The notes below the pieces were generated by a model. It was not told the DNA's origin, made no database searches, and saw only the letters and a program-made list of their open reading frames with translations. From Noviherbaspirillum sp. Root189 (lineage in GTDB: Bacteria; Pseudomonadota; Gammaproteobacteria; Burkholderiales; Burkholderiaceae_D): a DNA stretch of 64,000 nucleotides. The stretch is taken from positions 1 to 64,000 of the forward strand of contig NZ_LMHZ01000021.1 in assembly GCF_001428545.1 (NCBI RefSeq), in the 5' to 3' direction. Below are positions 36,551 through 45,412 of this stretch, in pieces. How positions within the stretch are numbered: the stretch's first letter is position 1; every line of letters starts with the position of its first letter. The translations under genes were made by a program, and so were the position numbers.

Positions 36551-37399
36551 ATGCATCTGATTGAGCGCACCCTGTTCGAAAACGAACTTCTGGCAGTTCG
36601 CCACGCGATCGCTCGTCCGACTTCGGCTGCGTACAGTGACCTCGCCTATGCGGCCGATGACCTGTTGTTATTGCCGATCTCCGGTGTGTTTGCCCTGCAT
36701 GAAGCGCCACGGCAGCATTTCATTGCCAATCCGAACCATGGGGTCTTCCTTGGACTTGGGCAGCCGTATCGCATGAGCTTTCCCGGGCGCATCGGCGACG
36801 AATGCCTCGTCGTCAGGTTTTCAAAACCCGCGCTGACACGGATGCTGGCCGAAGTGGCTGGCGTCGACGAGTTGATCTCACCCCGCATCGCGTCGCACTG
36901 CCTGCTCTCTGCGGCTTGCGTGCTTGACCGACACCTTCTGTGCCTGGAGTTACTGCAAGGCGCACCCTGTGCTCTGGCTATCGAAGAGATCAGTCTCGCC
37001 ATGATGGAAGCAGCCGTCCGGGCGGCTCGCACCGACAACCGGATGGAAACCCTCGCCAATACCCGGCAGCGCCGGCGCTGCCAGGTCGAGGCGGTGAAGG
37101 AAGTCATCACGCTGTTCCCTGAACGGGCATGGACACTCGATGCCCTTGCCCGTCAGGCAAACACATCGCCCTACCATCTGGCTCGCGTATTCAGGGAGGA
37201 GGTCGGCATGCCTGTGCACCGCTATCTCATTCGTACACGGCTCGGGAAAGCCCTGGAAGCCATGCAGGCGACGCGCACGCCGCTGACGGCTATCGCGCAA
37301 GACACCGGTTTTTCTCATCACAGCCACTTTACGTCGAGCTTCCGCTCCCACTTCGGGGTGGCGCCTGCCGAATGGCGCCGCCGGACAGGCTATCGCTGA
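36551..37399 (+). CDS. AraC-family transcriptional regulator
   Basis: A 282-residue regulator. The N-terminal sensing domain carries LLLLPISGVFALHEAPRQHF and GLGQPYRMSFPGRIGDE. The C-terminal helix-turn-helix pair is WTLDALARQANTSPYHLARVF and TPLTAIAQDTGFSHHSHFTS, with GVAPAEWRR. Start ATG 36551, only weak upstream purines. It precedes the orphan LivM-type permease gene by 147 bp on the same strand and may control it. Confidence 0.87.
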   Translation: MHLIERTLFENELLAVRHAIARPTSAAYSDLAYAADDLLLLPISGVFALHEAPRQHFIANPNHGVFLGLGQPYRMSFPGRIGDECLVVRFSKPALTRMLAEVAGVDELISPRIASHCLLSAACVLDRHLLCLELLQGAPCALAIEEISLAMMEAAVRAARTDNRMETLANTRQRRRCQVEAVKEVITLFPERAWTLDALARQANTSPYHLARVFREEVGMPVHRYLIRTRLGKALEAMQATRTPLTAIAQDTGFSHHSHFTSSFRSHFGVAPAEWRRRTGYR

Positions 37400-37546
37400 T
37401 TTCCTGTTCGTCCTTCAGTTAGTCTCAGCTTAGTCTCTGTTCACCGCATCACCGCATCCGCTGGCAAACGCAGTTGAGCAAGATCTTGATAGCCATTCCG
37501 GCCCGCACTTTCTAAGATGGCGGACAGATCTTGTTCAAAGGATGTC

Positions 37547-38785
37547 ATGCCGGACTTTCCTGTTCCCCAAAAATCGAGGGCCAATGCAGTCGCTTATCTG
37601 ACTCTGACCGGCCTCGCGCTGCTCCTGCTGCTATTTCCTTTCGTCGCCGCGCAGTTCGGCAACTCCTGGGTCCGCATCGCCGACATGGCGCTGCTCTATA
37701 TCATGCTCGCCCTTGGCCTGAACATCGTAGTCGGCTACGCCGGCCTCCTGGACCTTGGCTATATCGCGTTCTATGCAGTCGGAGCGTACACGACTGCATT
37801 GCTGGCGTCGCCGCAGTTTGCAGTCGTGCTCGAGTCGGTAATCAATACCTACCCGGCTCTCGGTCATGCAATGCTGGATCTGCTGGGACCGGACATCGCC
37901 ATGCACGGCATCCATTTATCCGTCTGGGCTATCGTCCCGCTCAGTGCCGCGCTGGCCGCGTTCTTCGGCGTGCTGCTGGGTGCTCCGACGCTCAAGCTGC
38001 GCGGCGATTACCTGGCCGTCGTGACGCTGGGGTTCGGCGAAATCCTGCGGGTCTTCATCATCAACCTCAATGCGCCTGTCAATATCACGGATGGACCAAA
38101 GGGTATCAATATGATCGATCCGATACGCGTCTTCGGCGTATCGCTTGCCGGCGAGCCGGGTTCGCGGGCTACGCTCGACGTTCTGGGGTATGCGATGCCC
38201 TCGGTGAATGCTTACTACTTCCTGTTCCTGACGCTGTGTGCCGTCATCGTGGTCGTGTCGGTTCGGCTTGCACACTCGCGCCTGGGACGCGCCTTTATCG
38301 CCATCCGTGAAGACGAAGTCGCCGCCGGCGCCATGGGTATTCACACCCGTAATGTGAAGCTGCTGGCGTTCGCGCTTGGCGCGTCCTTTGGAGGGGTTTC
38401 CGGCGCCATGTTCGCTGTGTTCCAGGGCTACGTTTCACCCGAGTCCTTCACCCTGAGCGAGTCCATTGCGGTGCTCTCAATGGTCGTTCTTGGCGGCATG
38501 GGCCATGTGCCCGGAGTGGTAATAGGCAGTATCACTCTGGCGGCGCTGCCAGAAGTACTGCGCCATGGCGTCGAACCTCTGCAGCGTCATATGTTCGGGC
38601 AGGTCGTGATCGAATCGGAAGTGCTGCGCCAGTTGCTGCTCGGACTGGCAATGGTGCTGATCATGCTGACACGTCCTGCCGGGCTGTGGCCCAGCCGACC
38701 GCGACAAGGTCCGGTAGTGCTCCGTGCAGGCGCAAAGGGAGATGCTGCTAGGGCCGACATGGATAGTGCACCGTTAGCGGCATGA
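37547..38785 (+). CDS. Orphan LivM-type ABC permease
   Basis: A 412-residue membrane protein, longer than usual LivM (about 290-360) because of extra loops near residues 95-125. Hallmarks are LALGLNIVVGYAGLLDLGYI with AFYAVGAYT, LKLRGDYLAVVTLGFGEI, AIREDEVAAGAMGI and VLSMVVLGGMGHVPGVV. CAAAGGATGTC precedes ATG 37547; ATG 37517 is an alternative. No cognate LivH, ATPase or binding protein is adjacent. Its stop overlaps the next gene's start. Confidence 0.88.
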   Translation: MPDFPVPQKSRANAVAYLTLTGLALLLLLFPFVAAQFGNSWVRIADMALLYIMLALGLNIVVGYAGLLDLGYIAFYAVGAYTTALLASPQFAVVLESVINTYPALGHAMLDLLGPDIAMHGIHLSVWAIVPLSAALAAFFGVLLGAPTLKLRGDYLAVVTLGFGEILRVFIINLNAPVNITDGPKGINMIDPIRVFGVSLAGEPGSRATLDVLGYAMPSVNAYYFLFLTLCAVIVVVSVRLAHSRLGRAFIAIREDEVAAGAMGIHTRNVKLLAFALGASFGGVSGAMFAVFQGYVSPESFTLSESIAVLSMVVLGGMGHVPGVVIGSITLAALPEVLRHGVEPLQRHMFGQVVIESEVLRQLLLGLAMVLIMLTRPAGLWPSRPRQGPVVLRAGAKGDAARADMDSAPLAA

Positions 38786-39465
38786 CGATGTCTATCCTCG
38801 ACAACATCGTCTGGCATACCCTTGTCGGTCCCCATTGTCAGTACACGATTGGCGATCACTTGGTGCGCCGGTACGCCCGGGGATTTCCACCCATCGCGGC
38901 TTTCCGCGACACCCGAGATCCGGACTGGCATGCCTTGGGCCGACTGATGGGTTCGGGCGAGCATGTGCATTGCGATGGCCTTGGCGGCAGCGTACCGGAG
39001 GGATGGGGCGTCGATGCGGAAGGACTTCTGGTCAAAATGATCTGGCAGGGTTCGGTGGAACTGGAGCATGACCCCGCGCCGGACGCCGTCAAGCTAGATT
39101 CACGCAGCGCAGCTGCAGCGGTCGAATTGGCAAGCCTGACCAATCCGGGCCCATTTACCATCCGTACCCTTGAGCTGGGGCACTACTTCGGCATCTTCGA
39201 TGGGGCGCAGCTGGTGGCAATGGCCGGCAGCCGCGGGTGTGCAGGCGGATTCAGCGAGATTACCGGCGTTTGTACCCATCCCGACTTTACCGGAAGAGGT
39301 TTGGCGCGACGCCTCGTTATCAAGATTCTGCGGCATCAAGTTCTACAGGGCCAACGTCCGTTCCTGCGTGTCATGTCGCACAGTGCCGCAGCGCGCCAGC
39401 TTTACTTTCGAGTCGGGTTTCGCGTTTACGCGCAGTCAGTTGCACGAACCTTTATACGTTACTGA
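38782..39465 (+). CDS. GNAT-family (FR47-like) acetyltransferase
   Basis: A 227-residue protein. The C-terminal half is GNAT-like: FGIFDGAQLVAMAGSR, SEITGVCTHPDFTGRGLARRL (acetyl-CoA loop TGRGLA) and SHSAAARQLYFRVGFRVYAQ, matching the FR47-like branch. ATG 38782 overlaps the permease stop (ATGA), so the two proteins are translationally coupled. Substrate unknown; an amino acid or small amine imported by that permease is one guess. Confidence 0.87.
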   Translation: MTMSILDNIVWHTLVGPHCQYTIGDHLVRRYARGFPPIAAFRDTRDPDWHALGRLMGSGEHVHCDGLGGSVPEGWGVDAEGLLVKMIWQGSVELEHDPAPDAVKLDSRSAAAAVELASLTNPGPFTIRTLELGHYFGIFDGAQLVAMAGSRGCAGGFSEITGVCTHPDFTGRGLARRLVIKILRHQVLQGQRPFLRVMSHSAAARQLYFRVGFRVYAQSVARTFIRY

Positions 39466-39498
39466 ACCCATGTACCAACCTCTAGCTGGCCACCCGGC

Positions 39499-40281
39499 TT
39501 AATACGACGACCGGTATCGATACCCCTTGTAATTGAGGATCATCCCGCTGGGTGTCATGCGTTCAAGGGTGAGCCCGGGGGCTATTTCGTCGCCATCGCG
39601 CAATAAGCGCTTATTGATCAACACGGAGCGGTCGGCCTTGTTTGCCGAATAGATGTAACCACTAATCGTGAATGCGGGGATTTGCTGCTGTATCTGCGGC
39701 GGTAAATCGCGCACGCTACCGACTGCCGGCTCGGTGGCTGGAGCAGATGGCGTGGTATTGGTCGCAGCAGCAGGAGAGTCAGCAGGAGCGGCGGGCGCAG
39801 TTGCAGGGGCGGGCTTTTTCGACGCATCGGATTCGCGCGCCGGCTTTTTCTCAACTGGCTTGCGCGCAGGTTTTTCTGCGCGTGCCTGCGGTGCTTCGGA
39901 CGGGCTTTCACGTGTTGCCTTGGGCGGCGCCTCAGGTGCAGGCGGTGTTTCCGCCTTGGTCGGTGCAGGGGACGGTGGTGCGGGCTGCGTAGTTGCCGGT
40001 GCTGGCACCTGCGGCGGGATAGGTGTGACCGGCGCTTGCGCAACGACTTGTGGTGTTTCAGGTGAAGGCGCCTGCACCGCCTGATCGGAACGCGTGGCGA
40101 ACCACGTCGCGCCTGCTATCGTTACCACGGCTGCCGACAGCAGTGCCCATGGCCATGGTTTGTGCCAGACCGAGCCATGTTGCACTCGTCCGTAATAGGT
40201 CGAGGGGGCTGGCGTCACCGGCGGCGTGGTGCCGCGCCGTTCGGCTTCCGCTTTTTTCAGTGCGTCGAGAATATAGGACAT
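39499..40281 (-). CDS. gspB: GspB-domain protein (general secretion pathway B-like)
   Basis: A 260-residue protein. It starts with the conserved MSYILDALKKAEAERR, then one membrane helix (WALLSAAVVTIAGATWF). A Pro/Ala/Lys-rich linker of about 120 residues follows, likely spanning the periplasm. The C-terminal domain is the GspB fold (FTISGYIYSANKADRSVLIN, GDEIAPGLTLERM). Aeromonas ExeB works with ExeA to place the type II secretin through peptidoglycan. It lies 7 bp after the ExeA-like gene. Confidence 0.88.
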   Translation of the reverse strand: MSYILDALKKAEAERRGTTPPVTPAPSTYYGRVQHGSVWHKPWPWALLSAAVVTIAGATWFATRSDQAVQAPSPETPQVVAQAPVTPIPPQVPAPATTQPAPPSPAPTKAETPPAPEAPPKATRESPSEAPQARAEKPARKPVEKKPARESDASKKPAPATAPAAPADSPAAATNTTPSAPATEPAVGSVRDLPPQIQQQIPAFTISGYIYSANKADRSVLINKRLLRDGDEIAPGLTLERMTPSGMILNYKGYRYRSSY

Positions 40282-40288
40282 CGGTATC

Positions 40289-42070
40289 TCACTTCGTCGT
40301 GTCGCGCAGGCGTGGTTCGTCGACACCCACCGCACGATTGATATGCATCACAGTTACGGGGCCGAGGACGCCGTCGACATGCAGGCCATGCGCCTGCTGG
40401 AACAGGTCTACCTGTTTCACCATGCGCGGGCCATACGTGGTGCCGGCTACGGGTGCTTCGACTCCGTTCAGCGTCGACACTTGTGTTGCCAGCCAATCCA
40501 CATGTGTGCCTGAATCGCCAAGCTTGACTGCTCCGGTGAAGCCGGGCGGAGTCCGCCACAAGGTAACAAAGTCGCCCCGGAAATAACGTCCCAGCAGCGC
40601 GAGCTTGACCCTTTGTTTAACATCGCCTGCACGTATCGTCGCTTCGGTGTCGCTCAATTCGGTGAGCAGCAGATGGAATACCTGCTTGCGCTGATCCTGC
40701 AGCTTGATGGCGACCGGTCGGTCGAGGGCGCGGATTTCACCGAAGCCGCCAGTGCTCCAGTGGCATCGCACGCCGACTTTTTTCGCGGCTTGGCAAGGAT
40801 CGTCACCCTCCAGCGTTACGCCCCAGAAACGGGCGAGCTGGATGACCGCTGCATTTTCGTCGCGAAGGCCCGCGGTTGAACTGCCATCCTGCTCGGAAAA
40901 CAAGGTGTGCGAATCAGCGGGGGCAGTGTCCGTACCAGCACCAGCGCTGTCGGCACGCGGCTCGGTCGATGTTGCGAGCGCCGCCTCGCCAACTGGTGAT
41001 GGCGCCGGCGCGGCCTTCTCTGCAATCGCGGTGTCGGTACTTTCCCGATTTTCCGGCGACGCTGTCGGTGCGCGATCATGCTCACGATCAGCAGCACCGC
41101 TGGTCGTGGCCGGCATCATCGCGAGCGATTGCCGCAGGCCCGGCGAGGAAACGGCATAGCCAATCCCGCCAGCGATAACCGCGCCTGCGAGCACGCCAGC
41201 CATCGCGCCTCGCCATGCGGGTTTGGGCTTCACGGCCTGCGTGCGGCCTTCATTGATTAGGAGTTCCTCGCCGGCCATCTCGATGATATTACGATCGATC
41301 ATCTGTATATTGTTGGCGTAAGCGCCCAGCATTGCACGGTCGCAGAGCAGGTTGATCCGGCGTGGAACGCCGCCGGTCAGCCGGTGGATTTGCCTGATCA
41401 GCGCCGGCTGAAATGGCGATGTCGTGTTCAGGCCTGCAGTGGCAAGGCGGTGCTGGATATAGCTGGCGGTTTCCTCTTCGGTCAGCGCGGTCAGGTGGTA
41501 GTGCGCAATGACGCGCTGGGCCAGTTGTTCCAGGTCCGGGCGCGCCAGCATGATGCGCAATTCAGGCTGACCGATCAGGATGATCTGCAGCAGCTTGCGC
41601 TCATTGGTTTCAAGGTTGGTCAGCAAGCGTAACTGCTCCAGCACCTCCGCCGACAGGTTCTGCGCCTCGTCGATGATGAGGACGTTGTTGCGACCCTCTG
41701 CGTGTGCTGCCAGAAGGAAGCTGTTCAGGGCATCGATGTAATGCTTGTTACCGTGTACGCCACGCGCATCGTCCGCCAGCGTAATATGGAATTCATCACA
41801 GACCGATTGCAGCAACTCGCTGACACTGAGTTTGGGATTGAAGATATAAGCGACATTGCAATTCGGCGGCACCTGCTCAAGGAAACAACGGCATATGGTG
41901 GTCTTGCCGGTCCCGATATCGCCGGTCAACACGACGACGCCGCCGCCACTGTCGATGCCATACAGCAGATGCGCAAGGGCCTCGCGGTGCCGGTCACTCA
42001 TAAAAAGGTAACGCGGATCGGGCGAAATGGAAAACGGTGCCTGGCGCAGCTGGAAGAATTCTGTGTACAT
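40289..42070 (-). CDS. gspA: ExeA/GspA-like AAA ATPase with peptidoglycan-binding domain
   Basis: A 593-residue protein. AAA_22 ATPase at about 1-270 with Walker A GDIGTGKTT (50-58), Walker B LIIDEAQ (131-137) and sensor region GQPELRIMLARPDLEQLAQR. A membrane helix (about 288-310, GAMAGVLAGAVIAGGIGYAV) is followed by an Ala/Ser/Thr-rich linker and a C-terminal peptidoglycan-binding region (VDLFQQAHGLHVDGVLGPVT). It should couple ATP use to remodelling the wall for secretin assembly. No other type II genes are in the window. Confidence 0.9.
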   Translation of the reverse strand: MYTEFFQLRQAPFSISPDPRYLFMSDRHREALAHLLYGIDSGGGVVVLTGDIGTGKTTICRCFLEQVPPNCNVAYIFNPKLSVSELLQSVCDEFHITLADDARGVHGNKHYIDALNSFLLAAHAEGRNNVLIIDEAQNLSAEVLEQLRLLTNLETNERKLLQIILIGQPELRIMLARPDLEQLAQRVIAHYHLTALTEEETASYIQHRLATAGLNTTSPFQPALIRQIHRLTGGVPRRINLLCDRAMLGAYANNIQMIDRNIIEMAGEELLINEGRTQAVKPKPAWRGAMAGVLAGAVIAGGIGYAVSSPGLRQSLAMMPATTSGAADREHDRAPTASPENRESTDTAIAEKAAPAPSPVGEAALATSTEPRADSAGAGTDTAPADSHTLFSEQDGSSTAGLRDENAAVIQLARFWGVTLEGDDPCQAAKKVGVRCHWSTGGFGEIRALDRPVAIKLQDQRKQVFHLLLTELSDTEATIRAGDVKQRVKLALLGRYFRGDFVTLWRTPPGFTGAVKLGDSGTHVDWLATQVSTLNGVEAPVAGTTYGPRMVKQVDLFQQAHGLHVDGVLGPVTVMHINRAVGVDEPRLRDTTK

Positions 42071-42263
42071 AGGCGGTAGGAAAAGCGACCCGCAAGCATA
42101 TCATGCATGTCGAACCGGCAATTTGCGGGGACACAACGTCGAGCCGTCGGGAGGTGATGACGAAGGCCATCGGTTTGATAGAATGCAACAACGCTGTGCC
42201 GACAAACTTTGCGAGGCAGGCCAAAGCAGCACGACACACTAATAATATATACGGAAAGCGTGC

Positions 42264-43034
42264 ATGAATTCCACGACGTTTGTCCCCTTGGGTTGCCGTG
42301 AATGCCGCGAAGGCGCGGGCCTCGAATTTGATTTCACCATGGCATTTCAGCCTATCGTGCATATCAAGCGTCGAACGGTTTATGGCTATGAAGCCTTGGT
42401 GCGCGGCGTGGATCAGCAGTCGGCAGGCTGGGTGCTCGAGCAGGTAAACGAAAGCAACCGGTATCGTTTCGATCAGGCTTGTCGCGTCAAGGCCATCGAA
42501 CTTGCGGCCAGGCTGGGCCTGGCCGACAAACCGGATTGCCTTTTGCATATCAATTTTCTGCCTAACGCGGTGTACCGCCCTGAAACATGCATCCGGGCCA
42601 CGCTGCAAGCCGCGCAGGAATTCAACATACCCACCAGTCGGCTGGTCTTCGAGGTCACCGAAGGCGAACAGGTGCGCGATGAAGCGCATCTGCACGGCAT
42701 CTTTACGGAATACCGGAAGCAGGGTTTCTCGACTGCGATCGATGATTTCGGCGCCGGCTATTCCGGACTCAATCTGTTGGCCAACTTCCAGCCCGACACC
42801 ATCAAGCTCGATATGGCGCTCACCCGGAACATCGACAAGGATCGCGTGCGGCGCTCCATCGTTTCGGGTGTCATGCTGGTATGCCAGGATCTCGGTATCC
42901 GGGTGATTGCGGAAGGTGTCGAAACTGAAGAGGAGCTTTACACGCTGGAGGATATGGGCATCGAACTGTTCCAGGGTTACCTGCTGGGGCGGCCGGCCTT
43001 CGAAGAACTGCGCGAACCGACCTGGCCCGCCTGA
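42264..43034 (+). CDS. EAL-domain c-di-GMP phosphodiesterase
   Basis: A 256-residue protein that is essentially one EAL domain. Catalytic motifs are all present: EALVRG (Glu43), LHINFLPNA (Asn), FEVTE, IDDFGAGYSGLN with both Asp, IKLDM (Lys), AEGVETEEE and QGYLLGRP. It should therefore hydrolyse c-di-GMP to pGpG. It belongs to the branch seen in BLUF-EAL proteins but has no sensor domain; a Cys pair (CREC, 11-14) near the start may be a redox or metal site. It diverges from the ExeA-like gene. Confidence 0.92.
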   Translation: MNSTTFVPLGCRECREGAGLEFDFTMAFQPIVHIKRRTVYGYEALVRGVDQQSAGWVLEQVNESNRYRFDQACRVKAIELAARLGLADKPDCLLHINFLPNAVYRPETCIRATLQAAQEFNIPTSRLVFEVTEGEQVRDEAHLHGIFTEYRKQGFSTAIDDFGAGYSGLNLLANFQPDTIKLDMALTRNIDKDRVRRSIVSGVMLVCQDLGIRVIAEGVETEEELYTLEDMGIELFQGYLLGRPAFEELREPTWPA

Positions 43035-43047
43035 ACGTTGCGCATTG

Positions 43048-43374
43048 ATGGGCCGCCGTTACCACTATCACGTCTACGTTGTTGAATTGTCCGGCGACGT
43101 GCTCTACGAAGCGCGTTTTCGCAAAGCCAATCCCGACTATGTCAGCGGCAAGCCATGTGTCTATGTCGGGATGACGGGCCTGAATCCCGACCTGCGCTTT
43201 GACAAGCACAAGGCCGGCATACAGGCCAATCGCTTTGTACAAGAGTACGGTCTGCGATTGCTGCCGCAACTTTATGACATGTATAACCCCATGCCCTACA
43301 ACGGTGCGCGCGACATGGAAGTCGAGCTGGCGATCGGCTTGCGCGAATCCGGTTATGGCGTCTGGCAAGCCTGA
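43048..43374 (+). CDS. GIY-YIG-like nuclease family protein
   Basis: A 108-residue protein. YHVYVVELSG ... CVYVGMTGLNPDLRFDKHKAG matches a divergent GIY-YIG pattern, with VYVV in place of GIY and VYVG in place of YIG, and Arg and His in the next helix. The C-terminal half has GARDMEVELAIGLRESG, with a Glu in the position often used for metal. Family assignment is moderate. It begins 13 bp after the EAL gene and is likely cotranscribed. Confidence 0.65.
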   Translation: MGRRYHYHVYVVELSGDVLYEARFRKANPDYVSGKPCVYVGMTGLNPDLRFDKHKAGIQANRFVQEYGLRLLPQLYDMYNPMPYNGARDMEVELAIGLRESGYGVWQA

Positions 43375-43705
43375 CAGCCCTAACACTCCTGACACGTCTC
43401 TCAACACTGATTACATTGCTGGACGGCTAAGCGTCGTGCGTTACCGGCAGTCACATCGTCCTCGGCAAGCCCTACACCCTCGACATCGAGGGATGTGAGC
43501 GCCAATTCCTACATGTTGTTCATCAACATCCGGGCTGACGCCGGCGCCGACAAAGCGGTGGTGGCGGGCCGTGGAGGCGTAAGGAGGTTGCGCAATCGCA
43601 GTCAATTTAATCAAGCTGTACACCCCACCCTAGCCCTCCCCCTATCAGGGAGAGGGGACCTGACGGCGCTTGTTGCAAGGTCGTTTAATCCATCCGTTAG
43701 ATAGG
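43375..43705. other. Intergenic region with one GC-rich repeat
   Basis: Non-coding stretch of 331 bases between the GIY-YIG gene and the CHRD gene, which converge. It contains repeat copy 4 (43621-43662). No gene signature in any frame. Confidence 0.55.
43621..43662 (+). repeat. GC-rich small intergenic repeat, copy 4
   Basis: CACCCCACCCTAGCCCTCCC followed by CCTATCAGGGAGAGGGGACC. Same orientation as copy 3. Confidence 0.8.
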
Positions 43706-45139
43706 CTAAAAACCCCCAAGTGACGCCGCGCCTGAGTTGACGTTCAGTCCGGTACTGGTCATGCCGGTACTGGTTCCCGTTCCAGTCAGAGTCGTGTTAA
43801 AGCCCGCACTGGTCCCGGTTCCTACGAGGCCGGTCGTCCCTGTGCCAATGCCAGTCGTACCAATGCCAGTCGTACCAATGCCGGTAGTACCTGTACCAAT
43901 GCCGGTAGTACCAATTCCCGTCGTCCCGACCCCGATAGCTCCGATGCCCAGCCCCCCGGTGCCCGTCGTAAATCCGCTCGGACTGGCACCCAGTCCCGAA
44001 GCCCCAATTCCGGTCGCACCCGTTCCCGTTGCAATTCCAGTCGTGCCGCTGCCTATCGCGGTTGCGCCTGTTCCGATGCCGGATGTCCCGAAGCCGCTAC
44101 CCGTGGGGCCGGTTCCTATTCCCGTAGTGACATTCCCGGTGCCGGTAGGGAAGGTTCCCGTCCCGGCACCGCTCGTGCCGATGGCGCTGGCGGGAACGCT
44201 ACTCGACGCAAAGCGTGTCTGTGGCAATACCATGCCGCGTATTTCTCCCGCAGGGAAGGACGCGCTGCGCACATTGATAAAGAAATTACCTTGCCGGAGC
44301 GCCGCATACTGTGTTTCCGTCAGCGTGCCGCGCGCGGTCCAGACGCCGCTGCCCGCACTCGTTTCGGCAAGCACGATGACCGCTGGTACGGTGAATCCTG
44401 TTGGGGTTTCCCGAAGTTCGGCTGCGGTGCTGACCATGCCGGTCGTCAGCACCGCAGCGCTAAATAGCCGGTTCACCGGATTGATGGTGATTGCCGCTGC
44501 GCCTTGCGCCGCGGTAACCGTGACCGGTATGGCCTGTGCGCCATTCAGCGCTGCTATAAAACTGACGGTGGAAGGCAGAACGGTCCCGGTAACCGAGGAG
44601 GTAATCACGGCACCGGTTGCTTGTGGAATGATCTGGCCGCGTATTTCGCCTTCGGGAAACTGCTGGCTCAGGGCGTTCAGATGCAGGTTGCCGGCGATCA
44701 GGTTGCTGTACTGGTCTGCGGTGAGCACCGTGTTGGCGGCCGAGATGCCGCTACCCGGCAAGGCCTCCGCAATCGCAAGGATCACTGGTCCCAGTGTGCC
44801 CGGAGGCGCCTGCCCGAGCTGCAGTAAGCTGCCGGCAAGATTGGTCGTGGTGGTCACGATCAGCGCCTGTCGGCTTGAAGCATTAGCGACCACGACCGCC
44901 GCACCCTGTGCTGTCGTTGCGCGGGGAGGCACTTCATCCAGGCCGGTCAGGGTCGCCGCGAAAGTTTCCTGCGCTACCTGAACCGCCGGTTGCGTTGCTG
45001 CGGGAGTGAGTGCTGCGTTGCCGGTGCCGCTATCGCCGCCGCCACCGCCGCAGGCCGTCACGCCAAACAAGCTTAGTAGCGCAACGCCGCGCATCAGGCG
45101 AATGCGGATATCTTGAGGAACGAAGTCGTGTGGCCACAT
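43706..45139 (-). CDS. CHRD-domain lipoprotein with Gly/Thr-rich repeat tail
   Basis: A 477-residue protein. Start 45139 follows GGAGAGATGCC. The lipobox is LLSLFGVTAC, with Cys followed by GGGGG, so it is probably a lipoprotein. Two CHRD domains follow: FAATLTGLDEVPPRATTAQG ... FPEGEIRGQI, and FIAALNGAQAIPVTVTAAQG ... FPAGEIRGMV. The last 150 residues are GTG/TTGIG repeats such as GIGTTGIGTGTTG, matching a DNA repeat at 43.74-44.18 kb. CHRD proteins are mostly secreted; role here unknown. ATG 45094 is an alternative start. Confidence 0.85.
   Translation of the reverse strand: MWPHDFVPQDIRIRLMRGVALLSLFGVTACGGGGGDSGTGNAALTPAATQPAVQVAQETFAATLTGLDEVPPRATTAQGAAVVVANASSRQALIVTTTTNLAGSLLQLGQAPPGTLGPVILAIAEALPGSGISAANTVLTADQYSNLIAGNLHLNALSQQFPEGEIRGQIIPQATGAVITSSVTGTVLPSTVSFIAALNGAQAIPVTVTAAQGAAAITINPVNRLFSAAVLTTGMVSTAAELRETPTGFTVPAVIVLAETSAGSGVWTARGTLTETQYAALRQGNFFINVRSASFPAGEIRGMVLPQTRFASSSVPASAIGTSGAGTGTFPTGTGNVTTGIGTGPTGSGFGTSGIGTGATAIGSGTTGIATGTGATGIGASGLGASPSGFTTGTGGLGIGAIGVGTTGIGTTGIGTGTTGIGTTGIGTTGIGTGTTGLVGTGTSAGFNTTLTGTGTSTGMTSTGLNVNSGAASLGGF
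43738..44180 (-). repeat. In-gene tandem repeat coding Gly/Thr/Ile
   Basis: Short units of about 15-18 bp built on GGTACTGGCATTGG and variants, coding the tail of the CHRD lipoprotein. The number of units is likely to vary among strains by slippage. Confidence 0.7.
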
Positions 45140-45412
45140 GGCATCTCTCCGAAATCGCCGCCGACACCAGCGGCCTGGGCGGCGATCTATGCCGGCCAGA
45201 CAAAATCTTCCGTCATCTGCGCACGTTTGCCGCATTCGCGGGGCATGCAGCGTTTGTGCCAGGCCCGCGCCGATGCACGCTATGCCATTGGCTCCTCTAT
45301 AGCGTACTGCATGCACATGAAACTTTTGCAGCCACTGAATGACATGTCAGGTAAGAACTACGCGCGGCAATGCAAAATCTGGACGATGCGAGCGTCGGCC
45401 GGACAATGCGGC

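Noticed and set aside
43840-43935. CRISPR-like spaced short repeats
   Set aside because: The units have no fixed-length unique spacers and are codon repeats within an open gene.
43737-44981. 414-codon Pro/Val-rich frame opposite the CHRD lipoprotein
   Set aside because: The Val-Pro-Met repeats are the reverse reading of the Gly/Thr repeats; the minus strand has the lipobox, CHRD motifs and ribosome site.
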